In this document: positions 16,139-23,819 of the stretch, piece after piece
How positions within the stretch are numbered: the stretch's first letter is position 1
Layout: each line of letters opens with the position of its first letter
Assembly: GCF_034522235.1 (NCBI RefSeq)
Contig: NZ_JAXHLN010000003.1
Location: 1,240,001 to 1,304,000, forward strand
Length of the DNA stretch: 64,000 nt
Origin: Thiohalophilus sp.
Lineage (GTDB): Bacteria > Pseudomonadota > Gammaproteobacteria > UBA6429 > Thiohalophilaceae
Direction of reading: 5' to 3'
Position numbers and translations under genes: made by a program
Notes under the pieces: model-generated
Database searches by the model: none
The model's input: the letters and a program-made list of their open reading frames with translations, nothing else
Told to the model about the DNA's origin: nothing

Positions 16139-17353
16139 TTAGGCTCTCTTGGTAATTCTAATCACGGTGGCCTGTTTCTTGGTCACGAAATTAGACCATT
16201 CCTGCATCATCTTTCCGCGCTTCGCGAACAGGTCGCCACGCCGATAGGCGGCCTCCACTTTGTTCTCGATGACATGTGCTAGTGCCATTTCCGCCACATC
16301 ACGAGGAAAGCTTGACACCTCGCCGGACCAGTCTCGGAAACTGGAACGAAAACCGTGCGGTACGTAGTCGCCACGAGCACCATTGATTCCATATCCCATC
16401 CCGCGCATCAGTTGCAGTAGTGCCATATTCGATAGGGGGCGCTCATGATGACTACCTGGGAAGACATAGGGATTGCCCTCAATGCGTGGTAGAGCGTTGA
16501 GAATATCGATGACTGCATCCGATAGTGGAACTCTGTGCTCCCTTCGCGTTTTCATTCTGGCTGCAGGTATTGTCCAGACGGCCCCTTCCAGATCGATTTC
16601 ATCCCACATGGCCTTCAAAACCTCATTGGTGCGCGTTGCAGTCAGGATGAGGAACTGCAGGGCGATAGCCGATACGTTCTGCTTTTCTGAGAGCTCCGCC
16701 ATGAACGCAGGAACTTCGGCATGCGGCATAGCAGGGTGGTGATTGACTTCCATCACCCTTGAGGGCTTCGGCAACAACTTGTTCAGGTGACCGCGCCAGC
16801 GGGCTGGATTCAGTGGATCCCGGTACTTGTGAGCAGCTGCATAGTCCAGGACATTTTCGATGCGGCCCTGAACCCTTTTGGCAGTTTCTGTCTTGCTGGT
16901 CCAGATTGGGGAAAGAATCGCCAGTATGTCCTCGGTGGTTATAGCGTCTACCGGTTTTGAACCTACCACGGGCCGGGCATAGGTTTTCAGGGTGCTGACC
17001 CACTGTCGGGCATGCTTGGTGTTCTTCCATCCGCGTCTGTGAGCCCGAATGTACCGTGCCGCACAGGTGGTAAAGCTGGGCACGGTCTCTTGCTCGATTC
17101 TGCGCACCTCAATGGGATCGACCCCTGATGAGGCCTGCAAGCGGCACTCAGTGGCCCTGAGACGTGCGTCAGCCAGGGAAACATCGGGGTAGCTACCCAA
17201 CCCCATCTCACGACGTCTGCCGTTGATGGTGAACCGTAGCACCCATTTCTTTGCGCCTGCCTTTGACACCACCAGACGCAGGCCGCCGCCGTCTTCGTAT
17301 TTGCCGTGGCTGGTGGTCGCGATCTTGCGAGGGGTTAGCTTGTGAATGGCCAT
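16139..17353 (-). CDS. int: P4-type tyrosine integrase
   Basis: 404 residues. N-terminal arm-binding domain of the P4 integrase type (LTPRKIATTSHGKYEDGGGL, then MGLGSYPDVSLADAR) and C-terminal catalytic domain with R241 (TATRTNEVL), K268, H333-x2-R336 (PHGFRSSFRDW), H360 and nucleophile Y370. Appears intact. P4-type integrases insert genomic islands at tRNA 3' ends; here the nearest tRNA (Arg, 17700) points its 5' end at the integrase, so that gene is not an obvious target. It marks the right border of the island region. Confidence 0.92.
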   Translation of the reverse strand: MAIHKLTPRKIATTSHGKYEDGGGLRLVVSKAGAKKWVLRFTINGRRREMGLGSYPDVSLADARLRATECRLQASSGVDPIEVRRIEQETVPSFTTCAARYIRAHRRGWKNTKHARQWVSTLKTYARPVVGSKPVDAITTEDILAILSPIWTSKTETAKRVQGRIENVLDYAAAHKYRDPLNPARWRGHLNKLLPKPSRVMEVNHHPAMPHAEVPAFMAELSEKQNVSAIALQFLILTATRTNEVLKAMWDEIDLEGAVWTIPAARMKTRREHRVPLSDAVIDILNALPRIEGNPYVFPGSHHERPLSNMALLQLMRGMGYGINGARGDYVPHGFRSSFRDWSGEVSSFPRDVAEMALAHVIENKVEAAYRRGDLFAKRGKMMQEWSNFVTKKQATVIRITKRA

Positions 17354-17525
17354 ATCCTAATCCAGAGTTTCTGGGTAGTCCCCCATCGGGCCCCCCAATC
17401 TCACTGGATTTTACCGGATCAGTTCGGACTGTGTCGAACAGTAAGTGCTTGTTAAGAAATGTTAATGTTGATTGCCATGGACGTTATTGTAGATAAATAC
17501 AGCGGACTCTCTCTCCGCCAGATCG

Positions 17526-17560
17526 AATAAAAAGGCCGCCCTGGGGGCGGCCTTTTTATT
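17526..17560. terminator. Bidirectional intrinsic terminator
   Basis: AATAAAAAGGCCGCCC / GGGCGGCCTTTTTATT with a 3-base loop: a 16-bp perfect stem ending in T tracts on both strands. It lies in the 346-bp stretch between the P4-type integrase and tRNA-Arg, which otherwise holds only the CTAG-type repeats. A short open stretch ending LSLRQIE stops inside the left arm (TAA at about 17528) and may be the tail of a host gene; not recognised. Confidence 0.85.
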
Positions 17561-17567
17561 CAGTTTC

Positions 17568-17697
17568 CAGGTTCTGGCTGCCAGGGGCTAGAAGTTATTC
17601 GGCTTGAAAACAGCCCGGATAATCAGTATATTGCGCCTTCTTCAGGATTTGGGTGGTTTTCCTGGCAACTAGTATCTAGCACCTAGCCCCTGTTCTA
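17568..17697. repeat. CTAGCCC-type heptamer repeat, inverted arms
   Basis: Right arm holds three consecutive 7-mers: CTAGTAT (17669), CTAGCAC (17676), CTAGCCC (17683). Left arm has the complementary AGGGGCTAGAAG (about 17583-17594). A larger array of the same heptamer occurs at 57251-57378. Intergenic, directly upstream of tRNA-Arg. Confidence 0.6.
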
Positions 17698-17699
17698 AA

Positions 17700-17776
17700 G
17701 CGCCCGTAGCTCAGCTGGATAGAGTACCTGGCTACGAACCAGGCGGTCGGAGGTTCGAATCCTTCCGGGCGCGCCA
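17700..17776 (+). tRNA. tRNA-Arg (anticodon ACG)
   Basis: 77 nt with encoded CCA. Acceptor GCGCCCG / CGGGCGC, D-arm GCTCAGCTGGATAGAGT, anticodon stem CCTGG with loop CTACGAA (anticodon ACG, read as ICG), T-arm GGAGGTTCGAATCCTTC. All stems pair apart from wobble positions. The 3' end is duplicated downstream (see 17836-17854 and 17956-17979). Confidence 0.96.
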
Positions 17777-17823
17777 TATAACGACAAAAGCCCGCTTTAT
17801 GCGGGCTTTTGTCGTTATATGGC
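17773..17823. terminator. 23-bp perfect hairpin at the tRNA-Arg 3' end
   Basis: GCCATATAACGACAAAAGCCCGC (17773-17795), loop TTTAT, and its exact complement (17801-17823). The inner part with its T tract can act as the tRNA terminator; the outer part extends back into the tRNA CCA end, so the stem is much longer than a terminator needs. Confidence 0.75.
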
Positions 17824-17835
17824 TCTGATATGGCG

Positions 17836-17979
17836 ATTCGAACCTCCGACCGCCGAATTAAAAATAGTGTTCGACAAATTCGCCGGGAGCGAATTTGGAC
17901 AGCCGAGCGTAGCAAGGCTGGCCGCGAAGCGGCGAGGCGCAGGGATGCGCCGAGCAATCCTTCCGGGCGCGCCATATAA
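17836..17979. repeat. Inverted and direct copies of the tRNA-Arg 3' part around a string of small hairpins
   Basis: 17836-17854 is an exact inverted copy of tRNA bases 17742-17760 (19 bp). 17956-17979 is an exact direct copy of 17758-17781 (24 bp, T-arm/acceptor/CCA and flank). Between them are four perfect short hairpins in a row: 17876-17896 (AAATTCGC stem), 17900-17920 (CAGCC stem), 17921-17933 (GCCGC stem), 17936-17951 (GGCGCA stem). No gene fits. The direct copy looks like an attachment duplication left by a small element. Confidence 0.7.
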
Positions 17980-18120
17980 AACAAAAAGGTCACTGTCAGG
18001 TGGCACTTTATTGTTTTATCCGTTACCCCTCCTGTCAGATTCGAACTTGAATGATTCCGGGACAGAAGCTTATCCCGGGTCTATGCTGAAACTGAACAGA
18101 CGGCGAACCGGAGGCAAGGA

Positions 18121-18543
18121 ATGGAACATGACGAAGTATCAGAGCGCATCCATCGGGTGGCGCGGCTCTACAGGCAGTTCGATAATGAATACTGGGCGTT
18201 TGTATCGCAGCTTCACCATGCGGGACGGCATCTGGGGATCACCGGCCCCGATCATGAGCGGCAGGCTATGGCCGAGCTGACTTATGTCGGCGAGCTATTT
18301 CGTATCGGTTTGCGACTGGTGACCGTAGAAGGGACGCCGCTCGGCGAGATCTATTTGGATTATGTGAGTGATGAGGCGACGCACCGCGTGGGACGAGTGT
18401 TCCTCGACGAGCCGGGCCAGCTCCTTGATGCGCCGGCCGGCGCAGTACTCGGGCAGATACGTGATCCGGATATTGCCCGGCACTTGCTGGTGAGCTGGCT
18501 GGACGGCTGGTTGCGTGATTCGGCAGAGCTCAAAACGATGTAA
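18121..18543 (+). CDS. Hypothetical protein
   Basis: 140 residues, starting MEHDEVSERIHRVARLYRQF, helical N-terminus then a mixed C-terminal part ending WLDGWLRDSAELKTM. Base composition and codon use match the core genome. GGAGG 7-8 bp before the ATG (CCGGAGGCAAGGA). No domain recognised; no operon partner (216 bp to soxX). Confidence 0.6.
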   Translation: MEHDEVSERIHRVARLYRQFDNEYWAFVSQLHHAGRHLGITGPDHERQAMAELTYVGELFRIGLRLVTVEGTPLGEIYLDYVSDEATHRVGRVFLDEPGQLLDAPAGAVLGQIRDPDIARHLLVSWLDGWLRDSAELKTM

Positions 18544-18759
18544 TTGGCGAGCGAGCCGTAACCCGATCAAACGCATCACCCATCGGGTTGTTGAGATTCT
18601 GGCTTAATGAGTTATTCTGGGTGGCGCATCGGTCTTTCAGCATACAAACGGACTCGAAAGCTCGATGGCGCAATGATTAATCCGAAGCAGTAACGTGCCA
18701 ATGTTGATGCAGATCAACCCTCTGGAGTTAGTGAGCTACTATAATTTCAAACTGTTCTG

Positions 18760-19236
18760 ATGGTTAGTGTGATAGTAAAACTTTTCAATCTCAGGTCGGT
18801 ATTGACAGCACTTGTTGGCATTGCCGGTCTCTCCTTGTCAGGACCGATACATGGCGAGGAGTATATCGAGTGGCAGGCCGAGGGCTTTGCCATCCCCGAA
18901 CCGCTTGGCGGCCTGCAGGGCGATCCGAAGCGGGGCAAGGCGATAGTGGTCGATCGCGATAGCGGTAATTGTCTGGCCTGCCATCACATGCCGATTCCCG
19001 AGGAACCCATGCACGGTACCGTTGCGCCGCCGCTCGACGGCGTCGGTTTCCGATTGAGCGAGGGCCAGTTGCGCCTGCGGGTCGTTAACGAGCAACGGAT
19101 CAACCCCGACACCATCATGCCGGCTTTCTATAAGCGATCCGGCGATTACCACCGACCCCATCCAGCTTACAAAACCACGGTGCTTACCGCCCAGGAAGTA
19201 GAGGATGTGGTTGCCTATCTGATGACGCTCAAATGA
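18760..19236 (+). CDS. soxX: Sulfur-oxidation c-type cytochrome SoxX
   Basis: 158 residues. Signal peptide about 1-32 (hydrophobic LTALVGIAGLSLSG), single haem c motif C71-L-A-C74-H75, and the distal ligand Met120 in TIMPAFYKRSGDYH. SoxX pairs with SoxA in the periplasm; the SoxXA complex attaches thiosulfate oxidatively to the SoxY carrier. soxA follows with an ATGA overlap. soxYZ and soxB are not in the window. Confidence 0.92.
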   Translation: MVSVIVKLFNLRSVLTALVGIAGLSLSGPIHGEEYIEWQAEGFAIPEPLGGLQGDPKRGKAIVVDRDSGNCLACHHMPIPEEPMHGTVAPPLDGVGFRLSEGQLRLRVVNEQRINPDTIMPAFYKRSGDYHRPHPAYKTTVLTAQEVEDVVAYLMTLK

Positions 19237-19241
19237 GGTGC

Positions 19242-20009
19242 ATGATGACAAGGTGGTTTATGCAGATTGTGCCTTTCGCCTTGTTAATGATGTCCGGCTC
19301 GCTGTTCGCACTGGAACCGCAGTCCAGTTATGAACTGCTGAGTGATGAGCTGAAAGAAATGCAGGATGATGATTTTGCCAATCCGGGCATGATGACCGTC
19401 GATCGCGGACGCGAGCTTTTCCAGAAACCGGGCTTTAATGGCAAGTCCTGCGCCAGTTGTCACGGTGATGATGGCGAGAAGCTCGATCCCGAACAGATCG
19501 CGGCTTATCCAAAGTATGATTCACAACGCGGGCCGGTGACGTTACAAAGTCAGATCAACCGGTGTTACGCCGATCGCCAGGAAGAGTTTCCGATGCTTTA
19601 TGATGCTGATGAACTGATTGCCCTGGAGACCTTCGTACGTCATCGTGCACGGGGTGAGAAGGTGAACGTGGATATCAGCGGACCGATGCGCAAGCATTAC
19701 GAAGCGGGAAAGGAAATTTTTCATACCCGTATCGGACAGCGTGACATGGCCTGCGTGCATTGTCATCAGATGTATGTCGGCCAGCGCTTGCGCGGCCAGA
19801 TACTCAATCAGGCCCAGATTAATGGGTTTCCCATTTATCGTATTACCGATGGAAGTATCATGAGCCTGCACGAAAAGTTTATTGGCTGTTATGGCACCTT
19901 GCGGGCGATGCCTTACGAACCGGGTTCACAGGAATATATCGATCTGGAAGTGTATATGAGCGCCCGTGGCAACGGATTGCCGATTGAAACACCGGGCGTT
20001 CGCCATTGA
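19242..20009 (+). CDS. soxA: Sulfur-oxidation dihaem cytochrome SoxA
   Basis: About 255 residues; an earlier ATG at 19233 overlaps the soxX stop, but GAGGTG lies just before 19242. Signal peptide with hydrophobic IVPFALLMMSGSLFA. Numbered from 19233: haem motifs C73-ASC-H77 and C174-VHC-H178, axial C111 (NRCYADR) and the active-site cysteine C219 (FIGCYGTLRAMP), which carries the persulfide during thiosulfate conjugation. Two haems fit the larger SoxA type. Partner of SoxX. Confidence 0.93.
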   Translation: MMTRWFMQIVPFALLMMSGSLFALEPQSSYELLSDELKEMQDDDFANPGMMTVDRGRELFQKPGFNGKSCASCHGDDGEKLDPEQIAAYPKYDSQRGPVTLQSQINRCYADRQEEFPMLYDADELIALETFVRHRARGEKVNVDISGPMRKHYEAGKEIFHTRIGQRDMACVHCHQMYVGQRLRGQILNQAQINGFPIYRITDGSIMSLHEKFIGCYGTLRAMPYEPGSQEYIDLEVYMSARGNGLPIETPGVRH

Positions 20010-20072
20010 GGGCGGTTCACTAACGACACTTTTTGTATCCGGCCCGGGTACTGAACGAGAGGAGGGACAACG

Positions 20073-20459
20073 ATGCTTGAACTCAATCCAGAACGGGTTT
20101 GCAACATTATTCAGCTGGCCCGTGAGTTTCATGCCAAGGAAGCGGTAGTGATTCCCGAGATGCCGAACAATCCCGGTGACGACTGGGCATTGCAGGTGCT
20201 GGCCGATCACCGGGATGATCCTGTTTACCGGGAACTGAAATATGCCATCGGGGATATGGAACCGGATCAGCAGGCCCAGCTGCTGGCGCTCAGCTGGCTG
20301 GGCCGCGAGGATTATGCCCTGGAGGAGTGGGACACCGCGCTGCAGACGGCCGGGGAGAATCTGCTCTCCAGTTCCCCCGAACAGATCATTGCTATCCCCT
20401 ATATCGCCGACTATCTCGAAGAAGGGCTGCGCCTGCATGGTTATGACTGTGACGCGTGA
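20073..20459 (+). CDS. DUF3775-family protein
   Basis: 128 residues. Starts LNPERVCNIIQLAREFHAKEA and contains LLALSWLGREDYALEEW and IPYIADYLEEGLRLHG, the conserved segments of the DUF3775 family. Cytosolic, helical, function unknown. GAGGAGGG 8-10 bp upstream of the ATG. It follows soxA by 63 bp in the same direction and might be co-transcribed. Confidence 0.75.
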   Translation: MLELNPERVCNIIQLAREFHAKEAVVIPEMPNNPGDDWALQVLADHRDDPVYRELKYAIGDMEPDQQAQLLALSWLGREDYALEEWDTALQTAGENLLSSSPEQIIAIPYIADYLEEGLRLHGYDCDA

Positions 20460-20535
20460 GTTGTCAGTTTGCTTCTGGCTTTACAGGATAGCTGTGTAAG
20501 GCTGATTGAAAAGGTTCTCTAACAGCGCTTCTGGT

Positions 20536-21723
20536 TCAGTTGTGTTCCTTGGCAGCGTTTGATTCTGGCAGTGTGCTCAATGCCCGCCGGGTCAGGATCG
20601 GTCCGAGGATTTCAAACAGGACGGTGCTGCCAATGACCACGCTGATCAGGGTTTCGGAAAAGGCCGGATAGCGCTCGGCCGCGACCAGCCCCATGCCCAT
20701 GGCCACACCCGCCTGGGGCATCAGTGACAGGGCCAGCCGGTTGCTTTCACTGACGGGCGTATGCAGCCAGGCACCGGCGCTCCAGGCGCCGGCAAAGCGG
20801 GAGACAATCCGCAACAGGGCGTAGGCGGTTCCCAGCAGGCCGATTTCCAGCAGGCTGAGCAGATCCAGTTGCGCGCCGGCCAGCACGAAGAACAGCACCA
20901 GGAAGGGCCGGTCGAAATCGTCGATAACATGGAAGGGGCGGGTATGATGCCGGGCCAGATTTACGATCACCATGCCCAGGGTCATCGCGGCCAGAAACGG
21001 CGAGACCGCCAGCCAGTCGGTGAGTCCCGCGCAGAGGATCACGACGCCCAGCGCTTCGAGAATAGTCGGCTCGCCCTGCCGCAGTCGGCCGGTCAGCAAT
21101 GCAGCCGGGATGCCGATGGCCAGCCCGAGCAACAACGCGCCGCCGATATCCCAGACCCCGTGCAGAATCGATTGATAGAGCGAACCGTTGCCGGTCAACA
21201 CCGCGACCACGGCCAGCGCCACGGAAAAAATAATCAGCCCCCAGGCATCATCCACCGCCACGATCCCCAGCAGGGTGCGGGTGATACGGTTATCCCTGTT
21301 GCTTTCGCGAATGACCTCGATGGTGGTGGCCGGGTCGGTGGCGGCCGCGATGGCGCCCAGCAGCACCGCCAGAGGGGGTGGCGTATTCAACAGCAGCAGT
21401 CCGAGGATTACCCCGCCGGTCGTGAGCAGGGCAATCAGCACCGAATAGCCCATCACCGCGCGACCGTGCCGGAAGATGCCCTGGCGGCTGAGTTTGCCGC
21501 CGAGCAAAAAACCGATCATGGTCAGGGCGATAGTCGTGATCAGCTCGAACCACGCTTCGCTGCGCTCGGGCAGCAGATCCAGCCCGCCGGGACCGACCAC
21601 AAACCCGAATAGCAACAGCAGCGTCACGCGTGGCAGACGGGTAAGCTTGCCGACACCGTCGGTGGCCATACCCAGCAGCAACAGGGCGCCGAGGGAAATT
21701 AATAGCGTGGCGTGTTCAGACAT
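20536..21723 (-). CDS. CPA2-type cation/proton antiporter
   Basis: 395 residues with about 11-12 hydrophobic segments. The stretch LLGAIAAATDPATTIEVIRESN carries the conserved DPA of monovalent cation:proton antiporters, and the preceding GFVVGPGGLDLLPE is typical of the CPA2/KefB membrane domain. No C-terminal TrkA-N domain, so it is a short antiporter likely exchanging Na+ or K+ for H+ in the inner membrane. Convergent with the DUF3775 gene. Confidence 0.85.
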   Translation of the reverse strand: MSEHATLLISLGALLLLGMATDGVGKLTRLPRVTLLLLFGFVVGPGGLDLLPERSEAWFELITTIALTMIGFLLGGKLSRQGIFRHGRAVMGYSVLIALLTTGGVILGLLLLNTPPPLAVLLGAIAAATDPATTIEVIRESNRDNRITRTLLGIVAVDDAWGLIIFSVALAVVAVLTGNGSLYQSILHGVWDIGGALLLGLAIGIPAALLTGRLRQGEPTILEALGVVILCAGLTDWLAVSPFLAAMTLGMVIVNLARHHTRPFHVIDDFDRPFLVLFFVLAGAQLDLLSLLEIGLLGTAYALLRIVSRFAGAWSAGAWLHTPVSESNRLALSLMPQAGVAMGMGLVAAERYPAFSETLISVVIGSTVLFEILGPILTRRALSTLPESNAAKEHN

Positions 21724-21849
21724 GATTATCGTTGTTATTGCTAACTCTTAGCATACACGGGCTTTTCTATGAATAAAACGGCGCGGCAGAACCGCGTTCA
21801 TCAAATGACAGTTGTCCCCGATTTCGTCTCAACCGCTTGCCGGGCGTTG

Positions 21850-22704
21850 TCACTCGATCACATGCTGGCTGGCGCCCAATTCGCGCAATCCTGCCAGCGC
21901 CTGTTCCAGGACCGGGTGATCGCTGTGACGGGGATAGACCATATAGGCCGGGTGGCGGAACTCGGGTGAATCCGCCACCCGGTAAAGCTGGCCGGCGTCG
22001 ATAAACGGGATGGCCATGCGTGCCGGCAGGAAGCAGCTACCGCCGTTGGTCAGGATCAACTGCACTCCCAGCCAGCCGATGTTGGCAATCTGTGGCGGCC
22101 CCTCCAGATCCGGGTAGCTCTGCGCGTGGCGGGCATAAAAGCCCGGACCCCATTCGATATAGACGTAATCCTCGCCGGGGCCGGTGTCGTCGGGCCGGGT
22201 GCTGACCAGGATCAGGGTTTCGTCGAACAGCGCCTCGACCACCAGCCCGGGACTGTGGGTCGGGGTGTACATCAGCCCGATATCCAGACTGCCCTCGATC
22301 AGGCCGCGCATGATGTCTTCCTCGAAGCCGATATCGCTACGAATCACCACATCCGGGGCCTGCTGCCGCATCCAGCCGACCCACTGGGGCAGATAGCCTT
22401 CCCACAGGGCAATGCGCCCGCTGATCCGGATGCTGGCCCGGTAGCGCTCCGGCAGTCCCACTTCGGCACGGGCCTGATCCGCAGTGAGCACTAACCGTTT
22501 GGCGTAATCCAGGAAGCGGCGGCCGGCCGGGGTCAGGCTGGCGCCGGCCCGGTTGCGTACGAACAGCCGGGCGCCCAGCGCCTGCTCCAGCCGCTGCAGG
22601 CGGGCGCTGACCGTCGACTGGGTCAGGTGCAGCTGCCTGGCGGCCTCCAGAAAGCTGCCGTTGGCGGTGATGGCGAGAAAGGTGCGAGCCTGGTCGATGT
22701 CCAT
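21850..22704 (-). CDS. LysR-family transcriptional regulator
   Basis: 284 residues. N-terminal winged helix-turn-helix (FLAITANGSFLEAARQLH, LTQSTVSARLQRLEQ) and a C-terminal ligand-binding domain with the hinge near IRISGRIALWEGYLP. Divergent from the DsrC/TusE-like gene with a 119-bp gap full of ATATCG motifs, so it probably controls that gene and itself. Ligand unknown; a link to sulfur status is inferred from context. Confidence 0.9.
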   Translation of the reverse strand: MDIDQARTFLAITANGSFLEAARQLHLTQSTVSARLQRLEQALGARLFVRNRAGASLTPAGRRFLDYAKRLVLTADQARAEVGLPERYRASIRISGRIALWEGYLPQWVGWMRQQAPDVVIRSDIGFEEDIMRGLIEGSLDIGLMYTPTHSPGLVVEALFDETLILVSTRPDDTGPGEDYVYIEWGPGFYARHAQSYPDLEGPPQIANIGWLGVQLILTNGGSCFLPARMAIPFIDAGQLYRVADSPEFRHPAYMVYPRHSDHPVLEQALAGLRELGASQHVIE

Positions 22705-22823
22705 GATGATCCTCTATATATCGAAAATATCGATATTATAGTCCAAATAATATCGTTTGACTGTATTAAGCGATACTTATATCGTTTTTACACCATTAAC
22801 AGCAGGCAAGAAGGAGTTCTCCG
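22705..22823. promoter_or_regulatory. Divergent promoter region with repeated ATATCG motifs
   Basis: ATATCG occurs at 22718, 22727 (inside the 10-bp palindrome ATATCGATAT, 22727-22736), 22750 and 22779, in a strongly AT-rich gap between the LysR gene and the DsrC/TusE-like gene. The array is a good candidate for the LysR operator. AAGGAG at 22809-22816 is the ribosome-binding site of the downstream gene. Confidence 0.55.
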
Positions 22824-23156
22824 ATGACGACCGCGACAGAACTGGAACGGGACAATGAAGGTTATTTGATCGATCCGGAGCAGTGGAATGAAGCCGTCGC
22901 CCGGGAACTGGCCGAGGAAGAGGGGCTGGAGCTGGATGAGACCTATCTGGCGGTGCTCACTTTCATGCGCCGCTACTGGGCCGAGCATCAGGTCGCCCCG
23001 GACGTACGCCATGTGGTGGATTATCTGGTCAAGGAAGAGGGGTTTGACAAGAAAACGGCCAAGGCCCATCTGTTCGAGCTGTTTCCCTACGGGTATGTCA
23101 AACAGGCCTGCAAGGTGGCCGGCATGATCAAGCCGCGGGCCTGGAGTACCGGCTGA
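22824..23156 (+). CDS. DsrC/TusE-family sulfur-relay-like protein lacking the C-terminal cysteine
   Basis: 110 residues. The fold-defining segments are present: GYLIDPEQWNEAVARELA, LAVLTFMRRYW and the C-terminal arm LFPYGYVKQACKVAGMIKP. DsrC has two reactive cysteines in a Cx10C pattern, TusE only the last. Here C96 is the only cysteine in the protein and the expected second position (107) is Trp, so the usual persulfide-carrying terminal Cys is missing. It therefore cannot work as a standard DsrC or TusE; a regulatory or binding role is possible. Transcribed divergently from the LysR regulator. Confidence 0.85.
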   Translation: MTTATELERDNEGYLIDPEQWNEAVARELAEEEGLELDETYLAVLTFMRRYWAEHQVAPDVRHVVDYLVKEEGFDKKTAKAHLFELFPYGYVKQACKVAGMIKPRAWSTG

Positions 23157-23298
23157 TTCGAGCCGGCCTGTGCCGCTTGTTCCAACGAGTACACAAGGGA
23201 GTCGGTGAGCTTCGTCTCGTCCCCCGTTAATCGCCGGCTTCCTTGTCCTTATAATATGGCGGAATGTGGAGGAACAACCCGTATTGCCGCTGAATTTC

Positions 23299-23375
23299 TG
23301 GTGCCCCGATCAGGATTCGAACCTGAGACCTTCCCCTTAGGAGGGGGATGCTCTATCCAGCTGAGCTATCGGGGC
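23299..23375 (-). tRNA. tRNA-Arg (anticodon CCT)
   Basis: 77 nt on the minus strand with encoded CCA. Acceptor GCCCCGA / TCGGGGC, D-arm GCTCAGCTGGATAGAGC, anticodon stem TCCCC/GGGGA with loop CTCCTAA (anticodon CCT), T-arm CAGGTTCGAATCCTG. All arms pair. Confidence 0.96.
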
Positions 23376-23819
23376 AAATGGCGTTGATTGTAGCACTGCC
23401 GGGAAGGGAACCCAACGCAGTCGGGATTGATCCCTCATCGATCTGAATATACCCTTTCTTCGAATTCCAACTACGCGACAGTGTCGCCGTATCGCGCGTT
23501 GCGCAAACAGCGGCCACGCTGGTGATGGTCTAATACAAGTCCGTCTGGACCGGGAGACAACAAAGTTCGCATTTTCTGTAATGCGCGGGGATTTTGCGGA
23601 CATGGCGCACAAATCTTTCAGCCACCGGCGTGCTGCATTCGTCTTTATGTCGCATCCTTAGCGGAATACTCTATACTCTCTTTTAAGTTAAGTGACTGAT
23701 AACTAAAATAACCGCGGACAATCTGTGATCCGCTTATCGGTTTTGCCCTGCTGAATACCGTTACCATGCCCGGGTTGGAGCTGCCTTGTTCTGACCGGCT
23801 GTGATGTGAGGAGATAATA
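23376..23819. other. 444-bp stretch without a recognisable gene
   Basis: No credible ORF or RNA structure seen. The only long frame runs antisense out of the tRNA. AT-rich around 23640-23720, so the promoter of the gene at 23820 probably lies there; GTGAGGAG at about 23807-23814 is that gene's ribosome-binding site. Confidence 0.5.

Noticed and set aside
17700-17979. tRNA-Arg as the attachment site of the neighbouring P4-type integrase
   Set aside because: The duplicated 3' end lies downstream of the tRNA and encloses only about 0.2 kb, while the integrase is on the 5' side; the geometry does not fit.
17676-17993. Minus-strand ORF over tRNA-Arg and its repeats
   Set aside because: Runs through a tRNA gene and palindromic DNA; not a plausible coding region.
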